Shown one piece after another: positions 56,905-64,000 of a stretch of 64,000 nt of DNA; position 1 is the first letter of the stretch, and every line of letters starts with the position of its first letter. The position numbers and the translations under genes are program-made. Origin of the DNA: Diplolepis rosae (lineage: Eukaryota; Arthropoda; Insecta; Hymenoptera; Diplolepididae); contig JAPYXD010000555.1 of NCBI GenBank assembly GCA_030998225.1, positions 8,742,001-8,806,000 of the forward strand, in the 5' to 3' direction. The notes beneath the pieces are model-generated. The model had not been told where the DNA came from and did not search any database. It saw nothing but the letters and a program-made list of their open reading frames with translations.

Positions 56905-57130
56905 AAACAGTATCTTTGAATCAAAGAAACATTTCTTTGATATACGATCAAAGTAAAAATTTCTTTGAATTCAAGAAAGTTTTGTTGATTCAAAAAAATG
57001 TTCTTTAATGTAAACAAATCTATTTGTTTGGATCAAAGAAATTTTTTTTTAATTAACAAAAGTTTCTTTAATTCAATGACATTTTTTCTTTGACCGTATA
57101 TCAAAGAAATGTTTCTTTGATTCAAAGATT
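56905..57130. mobile_element. TTTCTTTGA palindromic element
   Basis: AACAGTATCTTTGAATCAAA at the left and ATATCAAAGAAATGTTTCTT at the right, with AATGTAAACAAATC at the centre. Sequence alternates TTTCTTTGA and TCAAAGAAA in mirror order. Confidence 0.65.
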
Positions 57131-57700
57131 TTGTTTATTTATGCAGTTATCATTTGACTTGATAAAAATCATTTCAGATTTGAGATTAAATTTCACAATT
57201 ACATTTCAGATATGATGATTACTTTAATTTATAATACTAAAAAATTTTTCAATCGGTTTGTAGAAAATTCTTCAAAATGGTTTGTATTAGAAATATTTTC
57301 TATAGAATTCCCTTAAAATATATATCTATATGATTTTTATTATGATTTTCCTAGAGATTAAATGTTTTAGAATTTTCCCTTCTTTTTTGTTATACAGTTT
57401 TAACTTTTTGCGCCATGCAAAAAAAAAATTACACATTTATGATAATAGTTTACTAAGATTTTGAAGAATCTTAGCTTTAAAAGAAGCCCAAGATGATTAA
57501 AAAATCTTGATTATTTCGAAAGTTATTAAAAATTTAAGAAAACTTCATTCTGAACTTATTTTATAGAGAATTTTTATGACATTCAATTAATCAAGAGAAC
57601 AAGTTTTATCATTCACAGAATTAAAATTAAGATAATTTGAGCAATCATCAAAAAATAGGTGGTCCCACAAGTTTGAGCGGTAGTGTAGCTATTTTAATAA
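57131..57700. other. AT-rich non-coding
   Basis: Nothing recognised. Confidence 0.45.
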
Positions 57701-57710
57701 TAATTATTTT

Positions 57711-57825
57711 CAATATTTAAAGAATTTGAAAATCTTTCTGTGGAAAAATGACGCTTTCGACTGCGCTGGGATTCCAATAATGTAGGCAGTGACAAAAATT
57801 TCAAACTCAACTAATTAATTTGAAA
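57711..57825 (-). mobile_element. Modular SINE with 10-12-bp target duplication
   Basis: TAATTATTTT at 57701-57710 and 57826-57835, extendable by two A. On the minus strand the 5' module (to CTACATTATT) is fused to GGAATCCCAGCGCAGTCG and the 3' tail. The fusion point cuts the B-box itself, so this copy could not be transcribed from it. Confidence 0.85.
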
Positions 57826-57835
57826 TAATTATTTT

Positions 57836-58600
57836 TTTATGAAAAAATGTCTACATGTGTTTTTAAATGTTACCTAATGACATGCAAAAGTTTTCAAATC
57901 AATAAATTTATTCATTTTTTAAAATAAAAAATTCGAGAAAAATCCTATTTTGCCCTCTTGACTATTTCCCCTTAATACATTTATTCGTTAAAAATGAAAC
58001 AGTAAACAAGAGAATAGAAAGAAAAAATTAATTGAGAAATTTGATATTTTTAATGAATTTGAGGGTTGGAAGTTTACCCAAGCCCCAAGTTACATAACAC
58101 GGTGAATTTACTTTTCTAGCATTTGAAATTTTCCACGTCTTCTGTAAGGGCCGCCACCTTTCTACAAACGAATTTCGTGTTTCGCACGTCCTAAACAAAT
58201 ATTGTGTGTTACTTCGCATGATCGCTCACGCATCTTTTGTGTTTTTCTTTACTTTGCTTTATTCTATTTTCAAAGATGAGAATAACGTAGAGCGTAGACG
58301 TAGTCGTAGAAGAAAGGATTCGCTTTACAGTCTTCACTTATTGTTGATGGCACGTTCGAGCCGACTACGAAAATAATTATCAGGTAGGGCCCTTAATAAA
58401 CGCACGGTGTAATAACTTCAAATTTTATTTCAGCACCCGCGGCTCGGGACCGAAAAAAATGAGAAAGGAGCAAGGCAAACCTCTTCACTCGAAAATAATA
58501 TCCCCTTGTCTCTCATTCATCAACTGATGCCTTCACTTTTTACGACCTCCGAAACTTCAGAGAATTCTGAAATATATTAGTGCGGGTTCATGAGAAATTT
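57836..58600. other. AT-rich then unique island
   Basis: 58060-58580 is balanced and non-repetitive (for example GTAGAGCGTAGACGTAGTCG). A minus-strand frame of 63 codons at 58028-58219 shows no domain. Confidence 0.35.
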
Positions 58601-59092
58601 CATTTTTTTTAAATAGTGTATCCGATTTGAATATAATTTAAATTAAAATTAGTACGTTTTTAGTACATGTCAAGAATAATATATGTTCTATGTTTGAATT
58701 TCAGATGATTATTAATTTAAAATTAATTTCAATATGGTATTAAGCAATTTCTATTGAATTGGGAATTTGTAGATTTTTTTAAAGTGATCAAAAACCGAAA
58801 TTTGGGGGTCACATTTGCATACATAATTTTTTTTCTGAATTTGTTAGTTAGTAATCATTTATTAATGAGCATAAGAAAAGTTTTAATTTTAAATTTTCCG
58901 AAAACGTTCTAGAAACAGTCGAATTTTTCCGATGATACAGCTTTAATGAATTAAAATTAAAATAGAAAGACTAAATATGTGTAAAACTTGGAAACATATT
59001 TACGATTGGAAAAAAAATTTTACAATTAGGAAAGGACTAAAAATTATTATATTGAAAACACTTTGAGTCCGACTTATAAAGTGCGATTTATC
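58601..59092. other. AT-rich non-coding
   Basis: Nothing recognised. Confidence 0.45.
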
Positions 59093-59111
59093 TAAATATT
59101 ATACAAATATA

Positions 59112-59161
59112 TAGCGCAGTCGAAAGCGTCTTTTTTTTCACAGAAAGATTTTCAAATTTTT
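59112..59161 (+). mobile_element. 5'-truncated SINE with 19-bp target duplication
   Basis: TAAATATTATACAAATATA at 59093-59111 and 59162-59180. Only 50 bases are inserted: AGCGCAGTCGAAAGCGTC, a T-run, CACAGAAAGATTTTCAAA and T. A 5' truncation with a long duplication is the signature of target-primed reverse transcription and fixes the 3' end of the SINE. Confidence 0.9.
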
Positions 59162-59458
59162 TAAATATTATACAAATATATTTCGTTGTAGGAAGAAAAA
59201 TGTATTATTGCCGATACTATGATGTTAAGACACCATCCCTAAAACAGCGTTTACAATTACTTTCCAGTGTCTTGATCAATTACACTTTACATGTATATTA
59301 GTTACAATAAATGTAATCGAAGTTTATTACCTAAACGCAATGCAATTTCACAATATATTAATATTAAAATTACAATACATATGCTGTAATGTACATTTTT
59401 TGAATATTGTGAAATTATAATACATTTACAGTAATTTTACAACACTTTACTTTAAAGA

Positions 59459-60521
59459 TATACTGTCGGTCGAAATTATTTGTTCACTTGTTATTTCAGC
59501 TACTCCTAAAGTGTCTTAATTTTTATAATAACAAGTTGAAATTTTTTTCCCTATCATAATATGACAGTTAATAAAATTTTGCATCTAATGAGCATAAGTT
59601 AGAGACAAAATGTTAATTTTATAAAAATATATTTCAAAAAACGTCAAATAACAATCATTCTGAAAAATATTAACAACTCTGAAATTAATTAAGATTTAAA
59701 AAATTTTTTGGTCTCATTCAAATGGTATAGGTTTTCATAGTATTTTGCTAATTAATCAAGATATTTTCAGATTTTTTTCCTGGATTCAACCTGGAGTCAA
59801 ACATGATACAAAAAGGTCATAAAATTTTATCATATTTTAATCAAATTTAAGAATATTTATGAAAATGGTAATAATTTGGATTTTTTTAATTGATTTATAG
59901 ATTAGTGTCTTTATTTTAAATTTTACGACTTCTTTGTACCATGTTTGACCCCAGGGTAGAATCCAAAAGAAAAATTCTAAATAATAGTGAAACAGGACTT
60001 ATATCGACCCTTTTTTTACAACAATGTTTATCGGTCACACGTGCAAATTTTTTAAGTTTCTTCCTTTGTATTTTTTATAGAAATAAATTCTCACTGATGA
60101 GGACTCAAATTTGAGTCGAAACGTTTGAAAATATGAAACTTTAAGTTACATTTTTCTGGACCCTACAGCCAACTAAGAACATCAACAATATTTGAAAAAT
60201 TCTAAAATTATCTTGATAAGTTAACAAAATAATATGATATACCTACTATACTATACTTTCAAAATGAGACCAAAGACGTTTAAAAATCTTAATTAACTTC
60301 AGTGTTATTAATATTTTTCAAAAAGATCGAAAGTTGACGTTTTTTGCAATATATTCTTATAAAATTATCATTTTGTCTTCAACTTGGGCTCATTAGATGC
60401 AATATTTTTTTAACTTCCATGCTAACATGGGGAAAGAAACTTCAACTTGTTATTATAAAAATTAAGACACTTTAAGAATAGCTAAAACAGCAGGCGAACA
60501 AATAATTTTTACCAGTAGTGT
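59459..60521. mobile_element. Family D element with hammerhead insertion
   Basis: Arms GTCGAAATTATTTGTTCAC, TCAGCTACTCCTAAAGTGTC and ATAATAACAAGTTGAA against TTCAACTTGTTATTATAAA, GACACTTTAAGAATAGC and GGCGAACAAATAATTTTTAC. Inside are mirrored CCTGGATTCAACCTGGAGTC and GACCCCAGGGTAGAATCC. 60003-60191 is the 3' part of a hammerhead element. Confidence 0.7.
60094..60126 (+). ncRNA. Hammerhead-ribozyme-like core, copy 3
   Basis: CTGATGA, one extra G, then GACTCAAATTTGAGTC, a perfect self-complementary stem II, GAAAC, GTTT. The loop differs from copies 1 and 2 while the five stem pairs are kept. The conserved tail CCTACAGCCAACTAAGAAC follows at about 60163. Confidence 0.5.
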
Positions 60522-60614
60522 ACATTTTCATATATTGTAAAATTACATTGCGATTTGGTAATAAACTTCTATTAAATTTATTGTAAAATTACAATAGAAA
60601 TTTTAAGCAGTGTA

Positions 60615-60835
60615 CTCTCTAAATCTGAATCAGTCAAATTTTCACTGATTGAATCAGTGATTTGCCTTTTCACTGTTTAATTAGTGAAAACAATATTTTC
60701 CACTGTTAAATCAGTTACTTTTCACTGAAGTAATCAGTGGAATTTGACTGATTCGCAGTAACCTCTTTTTAGCTATTTGAATCAGTCAAATTTCACTGAT
60801 AATCAGTAGATTTTGACTGATTCAGATTTAGAGAG
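60615..60835. mobile_element. MITE-B copy 4
   Basis: Ends CTCTCTAAATCTGAATCAGT and CAGATTTAGAGAG; TA at 60613-60614 and 60836-60837. 221 bp. Confidence 0.85.
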
Positions 60836-60837
60836 TA

Positions 60838-61312
60838 GATATAATAACATTCAAAGTAAATAAAATATTCTATGTAACAAAAATCCAATTGTTCCTTTGA
60901 TAATTAGGTTGACAAAATAAATAGTCCAATGATTTATGATGAGTAAGTATAATTTTGGAAACCGCTACCATATAAGTGTCATTTAATAATATAAATTAGT
61001 GGAGAAACGAAAAAACGTCGACGTTGGAGAGAATTTCTTCTGTGTGCTGTCATCGTTTGAGCCTCGTGTGGGGCAATAATATTTTATTTTCTCAGTATGT
61101 TCGCATCGTGCTAAGCCAATCAGGCGAACATTGCCGAAGATCTTTCAAAACATGCCCCATGGACCGCCTCTCAATGGAACAAGAAACAGAAAGCCTCTAA
61201 GGTTTTAACATTTTACCCGCCCCACGCTAAGAAGCAAGTGCAAAGTTCGTCTCACACCGCAAATAAATCCTCGTTAAAATCAAAACCCAGTAAACACTAT
61301 TTTTCTTTTAAC
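60838..61312. other. AT-rich then small unique island
   Basis: 61010-61270 is balanced and non-repetitive (for example CGAAAAAACGTCGACGTTGG). No gene recognised. Confidence 0.35.
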
Positions 61313-61468
61313 CTAATTGTTACATAAGACTTCTGTAAAAATCCCATGTCACAATTACAGGGCAGAAAAGTTACATAAAAATTAAAGAAAAATTATATAA
61401 CTTATCTTGTTCTGATGTATTTGTGACACATGGATGGCATTTTAACAGAGCTGTTATGTAACAATTAC
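61313..61468. repeat. Fold-back repeat, TAATTGTTACATAA ends
   Basis: CTAATTGTTACATAAGACTT and CTGTAAAAATCCCATGTCAC against TGTGACACATGGATGGCATT and AACAGAGCTGTTATGTAAC, then AATTA. 156 bp, no clear target duplication. Confidence 0.7.
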
Positions 61469-61840
61469 TTCAAAATGGTGCATTTCCACTGATAGAAATG
61501 GTTCGGGAGTTTTAGCCATTCGGTTGTAGGTTGGGAATTTATAAAATTTCAACCGAAACGTTTGCCTTCCTTTCTTTTTTCGCATTTTTAAATCTAATAA
61601 TAATTTTAATCAAGGAAAATAAGAAAAAAATGACCCTATGCCAAAGAAATGAACAAAAATTGTATTTATAAAATAATATGTCTCTCTGAACAACGCAGGA
61701 TGTTGAATACAGAAATCAAAATATTGTAAATGAAACTGGTCGAATCAGAAATATAATATGGGAAGGCGAACAATACATTTTCCATAGCAACCAATAATAT
61801 GGTTGATTCGTTCATATATTTATTCAGTTATAATCGGATG
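61469..61840. other. Non-coding
   Basis: Nothing recognised apart from short local inverted words near 61520-61555. Confidence 0.4.
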
Positions 61841-61848
61841 GTTAAAAT

Positions 61849-62254
61849 CATGGAGAATAGACATAAGGAGACCAATCTCTTATGCATGAACTTCACAAAA
61901 GTTGAGCACGTTTTTGTCGGAAGTACATGGAAAAGATACAAGAATTTCTCGATTGATGGCGCGAATGCAAGTGGCGTAAAAAATGGCGGCTTCCTTCTGT
62001 TCGCTCAAAATATTCTAACATAACCACAAATTAAGGTTAATATTTGTAAAAGTTTGTAAACATTCTTATAATAAATATATGTTACCATGACAACCTGCAT
62101 GTATGCAAAGGTACACGAAGAACTCTTTTTTTTTTACGCTACTTCCAGGACCGCCATCTCTTGGGAAGTTCCCGTACTCAATCAATGTACTTCCGACAAA
62201 AAGATGCTTATTTTAAGTTACATTAGTTTGGTCTCCTTATGTCTATTCTCCATG
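61849..62254. mobile_element. Palindromic hAT-type MITE, copy 1, 8-bp duplication
   Basis: GTTAAAAT at 61841-61848 and 62255-62262. Ends CATGGAGAATAGACATAAGG and CCTTATGTCTATTCTCCATG are perfect inverted repeats of 20 bases. The body is a looser palindrome: TTTTTGTCGGAAGTACAT against ATGTACTTCCGACAAAAA, AATGGCGG against CCGCCATC. Frames of about 70 codons on both halves mirror each other. Confidence 0.85.
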
Positions 62255-62284
62255 GTTAAAATACAAATCTCATATTGCTGTATC

Positions 62285-62574
62285 CATGGAGAATAGATAC
62301 AAGAAGACCAATCTCTTATGGCCGTACTTCACAAAACACGAAATGAAGTTCTGCCAAGTACTTAGTTAGGAAACTTCCCGATGAGGGCACGTGTGTTCCC
62401 TGAGTGCAAAATGGCGGCATCCACGGTTTATAAGCATCGTGTATTAGACGTCGCCATTTTGCACCCAGGGAACACACATGCCCTTATCGGGAAGTTTTGT
62501 AACTATGTACTTGGCAGAACTTCATTTCGGGAATGGATATATGGAGATTGGTCTCCTTATATCTATTCTCCATG
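62285..62574. mobile_element. Palindromic hAT-type MITE, copy 2, 8-bp duplication
   Basis: GCTGTATC at 62277-62284 and 62575-62582. Ends CATGGAGAATAGATA. Arms are almost fully complementary: GAAGTTCTGCCAAGTAC, GGGCACGTGTGTTCCCTG, TGCAAAATGGCG and complements. It lies 30 bases from copy 1 with the same termini but a different interior. Confidence 0.9.
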
Positions 62575-62582
62575 GCTGTATC

Positions 62583-62884
62583 TATGCCAGCAATAAGGTA
62601 AGGTTAAATTAATCATAAATATCGTTGTAACAGCCATTCCTTTCTATCAGAGTGGAATGGGATGTGAATCTGATTTTACTTCTGTCAAAATATAGTTTTT
62701 TTCGACGTAATTTGTTTTCATAATTATAAACATTTATGACCAGACAGTACTTTATTAATGTATTTTATTTAATTCTAAAAATTCTCAGTTAACTATCTTA
62801 TTATTTTATAGAAATGGGGTTACACACACTGAAATGTCGGTAAAGTAGGCATTTAGTCACGTGACAAGTTTGGTCCATGGCCAT
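62583..62884. other. AT-rich non-coding
   Basis: Nothing recognised. Confidence 0.45.
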
Positions 62885-62958
62885 AGGCATACTTTATCGG
62901 AGTCTAAAAAGTAAGTACAAGTTCGTTAACCAGCCACATACGAGAAAAATTGTAACAA

Positions 62959-63179
62959 CACTCTAAAAACAAGTGTGTTACTTCTACACGTGAAATACGA
63001 TAGTAACTTTTTAGGCATTTAAAGTGTGTATTTTTAATACACATTACAAACGTAACGTTTAATTTTTAAACACTTTAACGTTTTTTACCCAAAATGTGTG
63101 TTAAAAATACACACTTCAAATGCCTAAAAAGTTACTATCGTGATTCACGTGTAAAAGTAACACACTTGTTTTTAGAGTG
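62959..63179. mobile_element. Palindromic MITE, CACTCTAAAAACAAG ends
   Basis: Ends CACTCTAAAAACAAGTGTGT and ACACACTTGTTTTTAGAGTG, a 20-base perfect inverted repeat. Arms continue with CACGTGAA, GATAGTAACTTTTTAGGCAT and GTGTGTATTTTTAA. 221 bp, inserted in long element copy H. Target duplication not clear (at most AA). Confidence 0.85.
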
Positions 63180-63262
63180 AATAAGAGCATTTTTTGTGTT
63201 TTTGAAAAAATCAAAAATTGCAATATTGGTTTCTGATAGTGCTTAAAATTTCTACCAATTTA

Positions 63263-63357
63263 GAGCAGTCGACTGGCAATCGAAAGACCTGGGTTCGAAT
63301 CCCAGCGCAGTCGAAGGCGTCTTTTTTTCCACAGAAAGATTTACAAATTCTTTAAAT
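63263..63357 (+). mobile_element. tRNA-like SINE, 3' module
   Basis: GAGCAGTCGACTGGCAATCG, AAAGACCTGGGTTCGAATCC, CAGCGCAGTCGAAGGCGTC and the tail ATTTACAAATTCTTTAAAT. The anticodon-like loop CTGGCAA has T at the position before the triplet, closer to a tRNA than other copies. Still no D-arm or 5' acceptor strand. Confidence 0.75.
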
Positions 63358-63913
63358 AACCTTATAAAACCTTTTTAAAACATGAAAAACGTCAATATCA
63401 AAATTCCATTTTCCGGTAAAACAACAAGAGATAAAAAGAACGTTGCGATACAAAATTGTTTAGTACAAAATGATCCACAAATTTCGTCAGAAATAGTTTC
63501 TGATAAAATGTATATCTTTCATTTTGATTTTGAAAAATAGGATTAAAATTCTAAAATTTCGTTATTTAAACAAAATATGTGAGATACGACAAATACCTTG
63601 AGATGGAAAATTATTTGCCTGCAGAATTAAGTTCATAAATTTTCATTAGGAAATTTTTTTACATGTATATTTTATGTTTTCATTTTAAAAAACAATATTA
63701 AAATTCAAAAATTCCATTTTTTAAACAAAATATGTGAGATAGGATAAAAACGTTAAAATAGAAAATTATTCGCCTAAATGAGGTTTAAAAATTCTAATTT
63801 GGACATTTTTTTACAAGATGTATATTTTATGTTTTCATTTTAAAAAATACTATTGAAAATCAAAAATTCCATTTTTTAATTGAAATCTGTGAGATACGAC
63901 AAAATCGTGGAAA

Positions 63914-64000
63914 TGCAAAGTTGGGGCAAAAATAAAATTTATTAATGAAATTATTTTTCTTGGTTTGAAACTTTTTTCATGTAAAATAATCTTTTTTCTT
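63914..64000. mobile_element. MITE-A copy 5, cut by the window end
   Basis: TTGGGGCAAAAATAAAATTT, TTTTTTTCATG-like sequence and AATAATCTTTTTTCTT match the right arm of the other MITE-A copies (for example 45135-45230). Confidence 0.7.

Larger units (their letters stand above)
59300..60600. repeat. Outer inverted repeat of a nested structure
   Basis: 59308-59410 and about 60520-60583 are reverse complements (TTACAATAAATGTAATCG and AAGTTTATTACCTAAACGCA against GGTAATAAACTTCTATTAAA and TTTATTGTAA). They enclose the family D element, which itself encloses a hammerhead fragment. Confidence 0.65.
62885..63913 (+). mobile_element. Long element copy H, 5'- and 3'-truncated
   Basis: ACTTTATCGGAGTC, AAGTTCGTTAACCAGCCACA and TTTTTGTGTTTTTGAAAAAA, then internal units (GAGATACGACAAA at about 63570, GAGATAGGATAAAAACG at about 63735, GAGATACGACAAAATCG at about 63891). 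A palindromic MITE and a SINE are inserted. Confidence 0.75.

Noticed and set aside
15584..63357. Intact tRNA genes at the B-box-bearing repeats
   Set aside because: All copies lack the D-arm and 5' acceptor strand and share a non-tRNA 3' tail; they are SINE copies.
1..64000. CRISPR arrays, bacterial operons, ribosome-binding sites
   Set aside because: Repeats and composition are eukaryotic; no spacer-repeat structure or clustered genes were seen.

Overview
The window looks like a piece of a large, strongly A+T-rich animal nuclear genome, most likely an insect. The basis is the dense mixture of small inverted-repeat DNA transposons (TA, TTAA and 8-bp target duplications), a tRNA-like SINE, a 143-bp satellite and hammerhead-like motifs, with almost no open frames above 100 codons. 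I could not place it more closely. I found no protein-coding gene, rRNA or intact tRNA that I would defend. The longest open frame (113 codons, 36075-36416) matches nothing I recognise. The window reads as intergenic or deep intronic sequence, in which short islands of balanced base composition (about 2.6, 8.5, 13.6, 18.7, 24.6, 28.1, 29.3, 36.2, 41.1, 45.8, 52.8, 54.4, 58.3 and 61.1 kb) are separated by layers of repeats.

Main repeat families, with names used only here. (1) 'Long element': 1.3-2.3 kb, starts ACATTCTCATC, contains degenerate tandem units of about 150 bp and ends in GCGCGAAGCGCG-type hairpins; copies at 5.8-7.4, 11.0-13.3(-), 15.8-17.1, 34.4-35.7, 42.3-44.1(-) and 62.9-63.9 kb, plus fragments. 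(2) MITE-A: roughly 670-bp near-perfect palindrome with AGGTAGTT ends; 1.8, 19.4-21.2, 30.3, 44.6 and 63.9 kb. (3) MITE-B: 220-270 bp, CTCTCTAAATC ends, TA target; 22.2, 38.0, 46.9 and 60.6 kb. (4) 'TTAA-GGGG' elements; 0.2, 3.4, 4.0, 5.7-8.2, 23.3 and 29.6 kb. (5) A piggyBac-type element with precise TTAA at 55.2-56.3 kb. (6) hAT-type elements with 8-bp duplications at 14.3, 61.8 and 62.3 kb. (7) A modular tRNA-like SINE, about 14 copies or fragments, several with 10-19 bp target duplications. (8) Elements carrying a hammerhead-ribozyme-like core at 15.05, 47.54 and 60.10 kb. (9) Palindromic families C (31, 33, 39 and 51 kb) and D (49.4, 52.2 and 59.5 kb).

Layout: 0-5 kb nested TTAA and Tc1-like elements; 5.6-8.2 kb a TTAA-GGGG element split by a long element; 8.2-10.6 kb mostly unique; 10.8-13.4 kb long element between direct repeats; 13.5-14.1 kb unique island with a possible TATA box and first exon; 14.3-18.5 kb hAT inside a hammerhead element, then a long element and a compound tandem array; 19.4-21.2 kb MITE-A split by a GC-rich element; 25.6-28.0 kb 143-bp satellite with higher-order structure; 29.6-31.9 kb repeats; 34.4-35.7 kb long element; 36-41.8 kb unique islands, nested MITEs and family C; 42.3-49.2 kb near-continuous repeats; 49.4-53.6 kb family D, C and SINEs; 54.9-56.3 kb tandem duplication in which one unit carries the piggyBac element and the other is the empty site; 57.7-60.8 kb SINEs and a nested family D/hammerhead element; 61.8-64 kb twin hAT-type palindromes and a long-element copy.

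Nothing here works together as a pathway. The useful content is the nesting order, the target duplications and the empty sites, which allow element boundaries to be fixed from the sequence alone.
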